Below, piece by piece: positions 13,301 through 22,860 of a stretch of 64,000 bases of DNA; the first letter of the stretch is position 1, and each line of letters opens with the position of its first letter. Made by a program: the position numbers and the translations under genes. The stretch spans positions 96,008,271 to 96,072,270 of the forward strand of contig CM038229.1 of assembly GCA_021442155.1 (NCBI GenBank). The letters are read 5' to 3'. The notes under the pieces are model-generated. The model had not been told where the DNA came from. It ran no database searches and was given only the letters and a program-made list of their open reading frames with translations. The DNA is from Cymbidium sinense (Eukaryota > Streptophyta > Magnoliopsida > Asparagales > Orchidaceae).

Positions 13301-15064
13301 GACTAACCTTTGTTTTGTAGGTGTTAGTTAGATTTATGCTTTTTTCTTTTCATGTAAAAGCTTGTATATATAAGATTTTGGAATGATTTATTATGGGGAT
13401 TAGGATGAGCATTGGTCATAAGATCATATCTTATGCACCATGTGAAGCCTTAGCATCCACCTTTCAACCATCCAAAAGGAAGATCAGAAGAAGAAGAAAG
13501 AAAAGAAAGAAAGAAGAAAGAAGAATAAAGCTTGAAGACCCCATAACAATGAATTCCTTTGCTTAAATTATAATTTAATTTATTTGTAATCAGGTTATAT
13601 AAGGGTAGAGCTCGGCTACCCAATTTGATATTTTGGGTTTGTGTGGTGGGGCTGCAAATGGACTTTATTTTTTTCACGGTTTGTAAATTGATTAATGTTT
13701 GTTTAACTTGTGCATTAAGTGGCATGCTTTTCTTAGTTTTCATTGCTTTATGTATGGCACAGTGATTAGGCTCTTTAGAAAAAATAAATCTTTTACCCAA
13801 CTTAATAATTCAAATTCAAATTAAACAACTCATAACCTCACTTAAAGCTTAGGATTAAAATTAAGATAAAAGAATTAGCAACCCCTTATGGATGAGCATT
13901 TTTTTATAATATCATGTATAAATACATCTTATTTCACTCTTGATTGGAGGGCTTCCATCTTTTCGAGAGAACTTCTGACACTTGAGCGTGGTGGAAACTC
14001 CTCTAAACTTCTCACGATTTTGGCCAATAATCTACTTTCTCATTAGTCATAAAATCTTAGCATGAGTCAAATTTATTGTCCAAAATAAAATAAAATGAAT
14101 TTTGAAATGCATTAGATTTAGGTCATTTGAAACATGTCCATTTACATGATCTAGTCTCTTTAGGGAGTGAGTTTAAGGACTTAGCTTCTTTTTTAAATAA
14201 AAATAGCCTAGCTATCTTGCATAAGCATAAATACTGGTATTTAAAATTGTAGGAGGAGTTAGTTGACATCCACCCCAGAGGTTGTAAGTCCAAAAGTCGT
14301 GATTTGTCTTCATGGAGGCAAACTAATTACCAATTTTTTCTTAGATTTAGGTTGTACTTCAAAAGCTCCCTAGATTTAGGTTAGGTTGCTTCTCTCCTTT
14401 GAGAACCATAATCATAATTCCTCACCTCTTAAGCATTTCTTTAATCTTGTATTAAGGAATCTTAAGTCCTAAAATTCTAATGAAAATATAACTCAAATAT
14501 ACTAAATCAATTTCTAAAATGTAAGGCCCAATTTTAGGATAGTTTGAGGTGCTCACTAGGCTTCCTAGCATCGTGAGCATCTCTTACTTATTCCATTTTG
14601 ATAATAACTCCCTCTTTTATCAATCTCATTTGATCTTCAAAATACAAACCAATCGATTGATAGTCCTTCCTATTGACATCTTTAGAGAGATCATTTACCT
14701 TAATCGAGTTTTCCTAAAGGATCATGTCCTTTAGGATGTAATTAACTATGGGGCTTGCCTGTAGGGAACTTAATGAACCCGATTTAAAATAAACTCTACA
14801 TTACTTTTCATATAAAGTAGGAAAGAATCTACAGTACATATCCCCATCATCCTTAGGAGTCCTTATTGAGGTGATTGGTTCCATTAAAGGGTAGTGACTT
14901 ATCTTTCGAGATAGTACACTATACATTGATGACGTGTCGATCGAATAAGTATATCTATAAATTTACATGGCATCTTACCAAGATGAATTTTTTGTAAGGG
15001 TTCCTCTTTCTTTTCTCCCACATATTTGAAAGGCAACTCCCTTATAGATATTTATTAACAAACA
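7368..15064 (-). mobile_element. Nested solo copy of the same giant LTR, reverse orientation
   Basis: The unit is 7,697 bp long. On the minus strand it begins TGTTTGTTAATAAATATC (right edge, 15064) and ends TGAGGTCAATA (left edge, 7368). It is flanked by perfect 5-bp direct repeats CACCC at 7363-7367 and 15065-15069. Target sequence on both sides joins to re-create the LTR body of the outer copy. It has no internal pol, so it is a solo LTR or a non-autonomous copy. Identity to the outer arm looks like roughly 75% in the stretches compared by eye, with many indels, so this is an old insertion and not an assembly mirror. The 3' end is AATA instead of the usual CA. Confidence 0.75.
7725..8400 (-). 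repeat. Four ~185-bp subrepeats in the nested LTR
   Basis: On the plus strand, units near 7725, 7905, 8095 and 8275 repeat a GGACTTAGCC-like stretch followed by TTTATATTCTCATATATAAA. They correspond to the three units at 6640-7115 in the outer copy. The extra unit helps explain why this LTR is the longest of the three. Confidence 0.6.
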
Positions 15065-15213
15065 CACCCAAGGCATTCACTACTCTTCAAGTCTCAGGGC
15101 TAGGTTGATGTCTACAAATCACTAGATGTGTCTTAAGACTAGGATCTCTTAAAGTCTAGGAGGAAGCTTTCTCAAGATGGAGGGATTGAGCTCATCCTAA
15201 AATGAGGTCAATA
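15065..15213 (+). mobile_element. Displaced 3' end of the outer giant LTR
   Basis: The ~145 bp after the CACCC duplication (AAGGCATTC to TGAGGTCAATA) match the 3' terminal segments at 7368-7540 (inverted) and 53025-53170. The segment completes the LTR that is interrupted at 7367. Seen alone, its inverted relation to 7368-7540 imitates a terminal inverted repeat, but nested insertion explains this more simply. Confidence 0.72.
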
Positions 15214-15220
15214 GTCCTCT

Positions 15221-15240
15221 TCGGTATCATCATTCAAAGA
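15221..15240 (+). other. Decayed primer-binding site of the gypsy element
   Basis: A few bases after the LTR end the sequence reads GGTATCATC. Many plant gypsy elements carry GGCGCCGTC at this place. Each difference is a C-to-T or G-to-A change, mostly at CpG, as expected for a methylated copy. The position right after the LTR supports the assignment. The downstream part of the site is not conserved. Confidence 0.4.
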
Positions 15241-16278
15241 CAAAAGAAGGAGAAATCGTTAGATTGAAGAATGGGAAATTGTAGTCTCCAAAGATCATGA
15301 AAATCTTAGCTAAAGGCGTCCTAATGTTAAGTGAATATCACCACTTGAACCTATATTAGACTTAAGAGATCCCTAAACTAAGTATTTGGGCTTCTCATGC
15401 ATTTCGATAAGGCTACTTCATCATGCTGAGGAGGCTACTAAATGCAGCCTCATAAATCAAAAAGTTAAGAAAAGAAGATCAAGAAAAGAACTACAACTCA
15501 AAAGATCATTAACAATTTAGAAGAGTATCACCGGTAGACAAAATAACCATTTAGGCTTACAGACTTTATACATAAACTTCATATTTTTGCATGAAGAAGA
15601 TAATGGAGAATCTTGTCCAGAGAGACATGTCAAATCATTTACGTGAGGTTAGATGTTTTCGACATGATTACTCGAAATGACAAGGGTGGTAGACTCGACC
15701 AACCCATCAAAATTCTTATCGAAAGCAAGAAGAGCAAGAGTTAACAACGAATTTTGTTTAATGACTCAAGATGATAACATTTGAGATGAAGATCTATATT
15801 TTCAGATGGAGAAGAGTCGGACTCATCGATATCATCAAATATGAAATATATGAAGTTGAAAAATGAGTCTAGACCTTTTGTCCAAACCTCCGAATAAGAA
15901 AAAATTTGAAGAAACTACATCTTGAAGAATGCGAGCAAGATAAGATGATTCAAGTTCAATTGAAGCGATAAAGTCTTACCACCTTCATCAAGAGAAATGT
16001 AAATAAAGATAAAAACAAATTGAAGTCAACGAATATATCATTCACATAAATCCTAAAATGAAGCCTAAATCAAGCGAAAAGATAGATTATAATATTCTAT
16101 CACATTTGAGAAAGATCGTCCTGGCGATGACGTCTTGATGTCAAAAGACCTTCTAGAAACTTTGATGCATGCTCTCGATCCAGAGTTATGAAGCTCGTCA
16201 TGAAAAATGCATGACTAAAGCATTGCAAACTCAAGATATCCCATTAATTATATTTTTGAAGATCTTATGTTGGGAGCG

Positions 16279-16690
16279 ATGGATCACAATCATCTTCTAT
16301 ATGTTCTTGCGGAGAGTGATGAAATCTCGATCAAGCGAATATTGATTGATTTAGGTTCTTCTATCAATCTTATGAGTCTAAAGGTATTAAGAGGATTATC
16401 ACTTGATATCCAACATCTTGGAAGATAAATTGATTGTTCAGGTTTTAATGAGAAAGGATAGAAAACCACGGGTTCTTTTATTCCCCCACTCAAGTTTTGA
16501 GATTTATATATAGAAGCCAAGTTTCATGTCGATGATGATACATCATTTAAAGCTCTCTTAAGTCAACCATGGTTGCATGAGTATGGCATGGTCCCATCAA
16601 CTATGCATCGATGTATGAAGTACCTAAAGAGGGAGAAGAGTTGAATTCATGGTAACCTACCATTCTCCGTCCTGAAGCAAAGATCTATGA
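16279..16690 (+). pseudogene. Gypsy aspartic protease domain, broken
   Basis: Near 16320 the frame reads KRILIDLGSSINLMSLKVL. This corresponds to the protease active-site block of Tat elements, usually D-G-G/S-S; here G is replaced by L, giving DLGSS. About 85 codons later comes SQPWLHEYGMVPSTMHRCMK, which matches the conserved PWLHEYGVVPSTLHQCLK-type block after the protease. At least two in-frame stops lie between them. The aspartate is kept but the frame is dead. A 76-codon ORF on the opposite strand here is a shadow. Confidence 0.72.
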
Positions 16691-17569
16691 TAAAATACTT
16701 CATCCCAAAAGAGCCTAAACCAAAGCCTCTTGAGGCGGTAGCATCCACTTCAGAACTAAAAGTAATTTCATAAGGTGAAAGAGCGAAAAAGAGGAAGAAA
16801 GAAGGCAATCTCTCTCCCTAAAGCACTTGATTCTTTTAAATCAGTTCCTCATTTGGGAAGTAACATAGAAGAAGAAGAAGATATTCTGTCAAACCTAAGG
16901 GAACTTATAAGCTTTCAAAAAGGTAAAGTATGAAATAAGTGATTGATTCATACTATGACTTTGAATCTACTTATGGAAATAAAGTTCAAATGGTCACATC
17001 AAGAAGGATATCTCATTTGGTGCGTGTTAGAGGACTCCTTCAAAATTATACCCATCCCTCAGTGTATTTCAAAGAAATCACTCCACTAGAGGTTCATAAT
17101 ATTGAAGAATTGATAACATATCTATGTGCCATCATTGAGAGTGGAGAGCAGAACTCTACATTACAAATCGAAGAGTCTCTCACAATTTTAAGCTGTTCAA
17201 CATAAAAATTTTGATGAGATAATGCCAACAAGAATACCAATATACTATCCAAAAATTACGAAGAATGATGCATAAGCTTGGAATTCATATTGGGACAACT
17301 ACAAATAAAACTTAAATATTTAACAAGATGTGGAGCCAAAGAAGTCTTGCATCATGAAGAAGTGATAAGTTTATCACTAAAGGTCTTGGGTTCATCACAA
17401 ATCTCATCAAAATAAAGCTTGTTATAATATAATAGAAGGCGAGGTCAAAATAGTGATGAAGAAGATGATCTCCATGAAATTCAAATGATGAAAGAAGAAG
17501 CCAAGCACGAATAGCTTGAAGATGGTGAACAAATAGCTACTATGGATGAACTCAAAGAAATAAACTAGG

Positions 17570-18720
17570 AGCGAGGATGATCCCATCACTTTTTTGTCTG
17601 CCCTACCGGATGAGAAAGTTGAAAAGCAAAAATGCTACTTTGTGAATTCAAGGATTGCTTTGCTGGACATATTAGAAATGTCGCTTATCCCTGTGTAGTA
17701 GTTCATAAACGGCTATTAAACCAAATGCGCTTATTAAGCAAGATCCTCAATAAATGATATTGGAGATTGAAGAATAGGTAATTATAGAAACTAAGAAGCG
17801 ATCGAGCGGGCTTCATCGGGAGGAGAAGTATGTAGATTGGATAGATAACATTATCTAAATTAGGAAGAAGAATGGCCAAATTTGTCTACATTGACTTTGG
17901 GACCTAAATAAAGTGCCCAAAAGATGACTTTCGCTTTCAATATCGAACTACTAGTGGACAACACTTCCAACTATGACATGTTCTCATTCATGGGATTGTG
18001 GATACAACCAAATCAAAATGGCACCTAAAATGAAATATATACATCATTTATTCATCTATTGCTGCATAATCATGCCTTTTGATTTAAAAAATGGGAGCTA
18101 CATACCAAAGAGCCATGAAACATATTTTTAATGAGATGATTCATCAAGGTGGAATGTTATGTTGGATTTAGTGGTGAAGAGCTTAAATCATGAAAATTAT
18201 TTTAAAGATTTGAGAATTGTATTGGAGAGAATCGAGAAAATATGATCTTAAGATGAATCCTCTAAAATGTGCATTGGGGTATCCTCAGAAAATTCTTGGG
18301 TATATTATGCGTCATAGAGGAATTGAAATTGATCTAAAAACAAATGCAATTGTGGAGATGCCTCTCCAAGAGTTTTGTCACTCAGTTCTTTACAAGGACA
18401 CTTGCATTCATCATCGATTTATATCAAACCTATCGGGATGTTATGAACCATTTGCAAAGTTGATGAAGAAGGATGCTCCATTCAAATGGGACAAGGAGTG
18501 CCAAGAAGTCTTCAATAGCATTAAAAGCTATATGTTAAATCCACCAATCCTTACACGCCCACTCACGAAGCCTCTCATTCTATACACGGCATTAGAAGAG
18601 TCTCTTAGAGCATTATTGGTGAACAATGAAGAAAGCAAAGAAAATGCTCTTTATTATATCAAGATTAATAGGGCGAGAAATGAGATACTCTTGATAAAGA
18701 AGCATTGGCATTGATCTTTG
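17570..18720 (+). pseudogene. Gypsy reverse transcriptase and RNase H, broken
   Basis: Blocks in order: LCEFKDCFAGH near 17640; CPKDDFRFQ near 17915; CGYNQIKMAPK near 17995; GATYQRAMKHIFNEMIHQ near 18095. A 165-codon open stretch at 18217-18714 contains YDLKMNPLKCALG, GYIMRHRGIEID, RFISNLSG, FAKLMKKDAPFKWDKECQ and SYMLNPPILTRP. These are the thumb and connection of Tat-type RT and the start of RNase H, ending in NEESKENALYYI. The YVDD catalytic box expected near 18155 is damaged: the tyrosine and valine codons survive but the two aspartates do not. Confidence 0.85.
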
Positions 18721-19420
18721 CGGTCAAAAGCTCCATCATTATATGTTATCTCACAAGATTACCCTCATCTCAAGGATCGATCCTTGAAACACTTGATGAT
18801 GAAGACCCATTGATGGTCACTTGGAAAGGTGGGCGGTATTACTTTACAATTGATATCACATGTTCCACGTAATAAAGCAACAAGTCTTAGCGATTTTATA
18901 GCGCACATCCATCTTTGTCTCTTCTTAATGATGATTTGCGATGAACAAATTATGCTCATTCATGAAAGAGAAAAATCACCAATTTGGGAAATGCACTTTG
19001 ATGGGCCTCATCGATCAAACAAGTCCAACCTCTAAATTTTCTAAGGGCAAAGCGAGAATTGACATCATCTTCATAACATCGGAATGAGGGATAATGAGAT
19101 GATCATATGGAGGCCAAGAACTAATAATGGCGAATATGAAGCATTAGTGGTAGCCTTGAAGAAACTATTTTCATAGGCATTCAAAACTTGCATATTTTTA
19201 AAATTCTCACTTATTATAAATCAAGTACTTGGCATCTATAGAATCAACAAGCTTGAGTTGGCTTTTATCATAAGCGAGTTCTTAAGCTTATGAAGTAGAT
19301 ACCAAATGTTACACTAACTAGTCTCTCGATCTATGAATAGTAAAAGATTGCTTAGCAAAATTAGCTAAGAAAATGACAAGTATGAATGGTGATTATGTCA
19401 TCGATGAGTTCTAGAGCTAG
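18721..19420 (+). pseudogene. Gypsy RNase H remnants
   Basis: Around 18850-18910 the frame reads ISHVPRNKATSLSDFIAHI, which corresponds to the Tat element stretch before the final RNase H (usually YVPQKAIKGQALADFLADH). At about 18985 IWEMHFDGPHRSN resembles the WxMYFDGA start of the second, archaeal-type RNase H found in Tat elements. If correct, this element carried the dual RNase H arrangement typical of the lineage. Frames shift several times and no catalytic set is intact. Confidence 0.6.
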
Positions 19421-19639
19421 CAAAGTATCAATCCCCGGTAGAGAGGTTATCAAATTTGACCCAACAAGGTGTGACTCAGTTGTTCCTCATACTCCCAAAA
19501 TCAATAAAGAGTTATACCAGAAGAGCTAAGAATGACATTACTTAAAAGAAGTGTAAAGCCTTTATTATAGAAGAGCCACTGATTGGAACCCTTCATCAGT
19601 ACTTTAAAGAAGGTAAATTACCAAACAATAAAAACAACT

Positions 19640-20690
19640 CAAATTAAGAGAATATTACACTATGCTTTCATCAACAACACTATATCATAGATCCTTTGAA
19701 CAAATGTAAATACGATATATGAGAAGCACCAAAGTGATGGTTGAAGTTCATGAAGGACTTTATGGTGCACATCAATCAGTCCCAAGATGGCAATAAAGAT
19801 CAAAGAATGAGCTATTATTGGTTGTACATGGTGAGAGATCAATCATGCTAAGAGTGTCATGAATGTCAAGTACATGAGAATATAAACCATCAACCTCCAA
19901 ATCCACTACACCCAATAACATATTGACCATTGAATGTTTGGGTATATTGGACTAATTGATCCCAGTCATCGGACCTCTTCATCTAACGGTGATTATTTCT
20001 CTAAGTGGTGAAGCTACCCCATTTAAAAGTTACTACCCGAGTGATCAACTTCTTCACGCATAATGTGGTTTATAGATTTGTGCATGTTGAATAATTTCAA
20101 AATAACATAGATTTATAGATTTATTCGATCGACACAAAATTGATTGGCGATACTCTTCAATATTCAATCCAAGAAAATGGTTTGTGAGGCCTTCAACAAG
20201 ACATTAGTCAATCGCTCAAAAGATCCTTACTAAAAATAAGAGAGAATGACACCTAAATTGATAGAGGCATTATGGCGACTACCTACGCCTAAAGCCACTC
20301 CTTATTCATTGATATTTGGGAAAGCGGTTCTTGCTCGAAGTTGAGTTGCCTTCACTTGAGTAGCCATCAATAAAATCTAATTGAAGATCAAAATGCTCAT
20401 TTTGAGAATGGAAACTCGCTTGATGAAGTTAGATTACAAGCTCATCAAAATCTAAGTTTCGAGCAAAGATGTCGCTTTTGACCATACGATATGGCTTCAA
20501 ACATTCAATTGGTCTCGTGTTAAGAAGGCCAATTATTCAATCAAAAATTTGGTGGCAAATTTGAACTAATTGGGAGGGCCCTTTTGTCATTGAGAAAGAT
20601 AGGAAGGGTATACCAACTCATTGACTTAAAGGGTGAAAGACCAATACCACCAATTAATGGTCGATACTTGAAAAGTATTATACATGACGA
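19640..20690 (+). pseudogene. Gypsy integrase, broken
   Basis: The zinc-binding HHCC region is visible: VHEGLYGAHQS near 19745, YYWLYMVRD near 19815, then CHECQVHE near 19855, followed by a PPNPLHPIT proline stretch. Further on, ATPYSLIFGKAVL (about 20290) and NWEGPFVIEKDRKG (about 20565) match the end of the catalytic core and the C-terminal GPF/Y region. Stops interrupt every block. The D,D-35-E residues cannot be followed through the frameshifts. Confidence 0.75.
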
Positions 20691-20699
20691 ATATATTCT

Positions 20700-21050
20700 C
20701 GAGGTACAATAAAAATCCCCTCAAGATAGGGGCATTTTTTTAGTATATCTATTTAGGTGACATCGTGCTTCATGAGATCTCTAAATAAACATACTCACAG
20801 ATGAAAAACTTTTCTATAAAATTCTCTTGTTACACATGATTTATATTTTTATACATAAATGAAATCAATGTTGCATGTTAAAACCTTCTTAAGAGCATAT
20901 CAATTCAAATATTGATGTATTTGTATATTTATCTTGAAAGTTCTCTAAATGTGCTTTATAATTCACTCGCAAGATAGGGTCATTTTAATTTATGTTAAGT
21001 TTATTTGAGTTAACATCATTATTATAAGACGAGATCCTCGAATATATTCT
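20700..21050 (+). other. Post-pol untranslated part of the gypsy element
   Basis: After the last integrase codons a TCCCCTCAAGATAGGGGCAT stretch (near 20717) forms a CCCCT/AGGGG hairpin followed by a T run. A related CTCGCAAGATAGGGTCAT recurs near 20968. The 3' LTR would be expected after a purine tract, but no sequence resembling the LTR start is seen here. Nothing else is recognised. Confidence 0.4.
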
Positions 21051-21671
21051 AATTCAGTTGATATAGAGCTTTTACGCCAAAATTCTTGAATATACCCATA
21101 ATCATCATTGTTAAGTTGCGGTTCTTACAGAACAAAAAGAATCTATTTCTACATGAAAAGATAGCCATAAATGTCAAGAAAAATTTTCTTTGAGATTCAT
21201 CAAATGTCGAGATCAAGTCAAAAGAACTCCCAATTTTGGAAGCTTCAATCAAGCGAGTTGAAAGAAATATCAACCTCTACATCTTGAAGTCTAGGATGCG
21301 ATGGGTTCTAAGGTCAAAAAACTTCGATAAACCCACAAATGGTGAGTTGGTGATGCTCTTCTCACTCAATAAGCCGCAAGAAAAGGAGTGAAAGAGCCTC
21401 GTTCATCTGATGACAAAACTATCAACCCACTACAGTTAAGTTGAAGAGTAGTTCTAAAGGTCAAACTCAATAAGCCCAAATGTGATCGAGTTATGCTCTC
21501 CTCACTCAACAAGGTGTAGGTCAGAAGTGAAAGAATCCGTCACCCAATGATGATAAATGTTCGCCTCAAACTAGATCTAGCTTAGTGATTACAAGCAATC
21601 AATCCAAGAGATCTTTCTACTTGATCAATATACCAAGATAACTGAGGAAACTCTCAATTTTGAGTCAAGTC
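21051..21671. other. Gypsy-derived sequence with a repeated stretch, no gene
   Basis: The segments near 21350-21410 and 21490-21545 repeat the pattern TGCTCTYCTCACTCAAYAAG followed by a GTGAAAGA stretch about 140 bp apart. This suggests an old tandem duplication in the 3' part of the gypsy element. No reading frame of interest. Confidence 0.4.
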
Positions 21672-21679
21672 GTCTTTAT

Positions 21680-22021
21680 AGGGTGTCAAAATCAATTCGA
21701 TCCGACAACTTCCTAACTCAAAAAAATTGGGTTTGGACCAAAAATTTTGGTCGTTGAAGAAATTGACCCATTTAATTTTTTGTCGGGTTGGTTGATTCTC
21801 CAACCCAAAATTGACTCAATTTTGACTGAATTTAACGAAATTGACCGCCAACCCAAAATTGACCGATAACCCGATTTTGATCATTTGGGTCATGTCGAGT
21901 CAATCGGGTTGAAATTGGGTCGTTCGGGTTGAAGTTTTGACCCGTTCATAAACGGGTTGAGTTCGTCAACCCTATTGGGTCAGTGTAATTCAACCACCCG
22001 GCCAATTCAATTGACACTAAG
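21680..22021. mobile_element. hAT-type MITE, 342 bp
   Basis: The left end is GGGTGTCAAAATCAATTCG and the right end is CAATTCAATTGACACTAAG, which are imperfect inverted repeats of the GGGTGTCAA type known from plant hAT MITEs. It is flanked by perfect 8-bp direct repeats TCTTTATA at 21672-21679 and 22022-22029 (9 bp if the preceding G is counted). The interior is rich in AACCCGA/TCGGGTT and AATTGACC motifs and has no coding capacity. It lies inside the gypsy 3' region, so it is younger than that element. Confidence 0.85.
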
Positions 22022-22029
22022 TCTTTATA

Positions 22030-22860
22030 TCACATGCAAGGTGATATTTCAATTTATTCTCAAATGATCGAAAAGCTCAAAGCACAGATGAAAACCAATC
22101 TCCTCATCAAGTCTGCAAAAGCGTAGCAGGCGAGAAGCAATTCCATACTTCACACAAAAGCCAATGGTCAACTAAAGGAATTTCATAGTTACGTAGTCTC
22201 TTAAAGCACACATTGCTAGATTGATAACTCAACATAGACCTAGTATAATCTAGTGGATCATCTGTATGCACCCTTCAATGAATGCCAAAGCAAAGCGGTT
22301 CATGGCTTACATACACTTCCTAATAAGTCAATATGGACAAATCGTCAATCCTTCATCAAGTCCATCAAGCCAAAGCTAGACATAAGAAATTTTAAATCCA
22401 CCAAGTATAGATAAACCAATTCCTCAGGAAATCCTTTATTAAAATAAATAAACTAATTCCTCCACCAAATCCAACCAAGAGCTAGGATTGGAGGAAACTC
22501 AAATCTATAAGGACATAAAAGAAAGAGCTCTTCAACAAAGCCATCAAAGGAGAGCATGTGGTGTAAGAACTCTTATCTATTCGACAAGTCGATTTTGACA
22601 AATCAAGCTGTCATTTTGCATGTCCTAAACAAGGCATCATACTAATGAAAAATTCCTCCAAAACTCAGTAATTATTACAATCAGAAATGATCCAAGTTCT
22701 GATATAAAATAAACCCAAAGCACAAATCAAAGATGATTTTCTCATCAAATCCTCCAAAGATAAAAAATACAAGAGTAACGAGGAATCTGATTTCACTAAT
22801 ACAACAAGATAATCAAAATAATCAGAGTCAGACCTAGGCTCGAAGCTAGCTACTAAAGAC
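22030..22860. other. Gypsy-derived sequence, no gene recognised
   Basis: Lysine/serine-coding style, A-rich sequence with recurrent stretches such as AAGCACAGATGAAAACCAAT (22080) and AAAGCACAAATCAAAGATGA (22720), about 640 bp apart. No ORF or structural feature can be supported. Confidence 0.35.

Larger units (their letters stand above)
15241..20700 (+). pseudogene. Tat/Ogre-type gypsy polyprotein, decayed
   Basis: This is the former gag-pol region of a Ty3-gypsy retrotransposon, which would encode capsid, protease, reverse transcriptase/RNase H and integrase for copy-and-paste transposition. Recognisable blocks occur in the order protease, RT, RNase H, integrase, all on the plus strand but scattered over three frames with many stops. 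That order is the gypsy order. The RT/RNase H motifs resemble Tat-lineage elements. The first kilobase (15241-16270), where gag should lie, is lysine- and glutamate-rich with no motif I can name and no clear zinc knuckle. The element cannot move by itself. Confidence 0.8.

Noticed and set aside
13450..13800. 116-codon minus-strand ORF
   Set aside because: It lies in the nested non-coding LTR; the frame is broken in the two other copies.
1..15213. Palindromic assembly artefact (fold-back contig)
   Set aside because: The arms differ by many substitutions, indels and subrepeat number, and a perfect CACCC duplication frames the inner copy. An artefact would be near identical.
7368..15213. DNA transposon with ~150-bp terminal inverted repeats (7368-7540 against 15065-15213)
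   Set aside because: The right segment is the displaced 3' end of the outer LTR, not part of the inner unit. The inner unit is bounded at 15064 by a 5-bp duplication.
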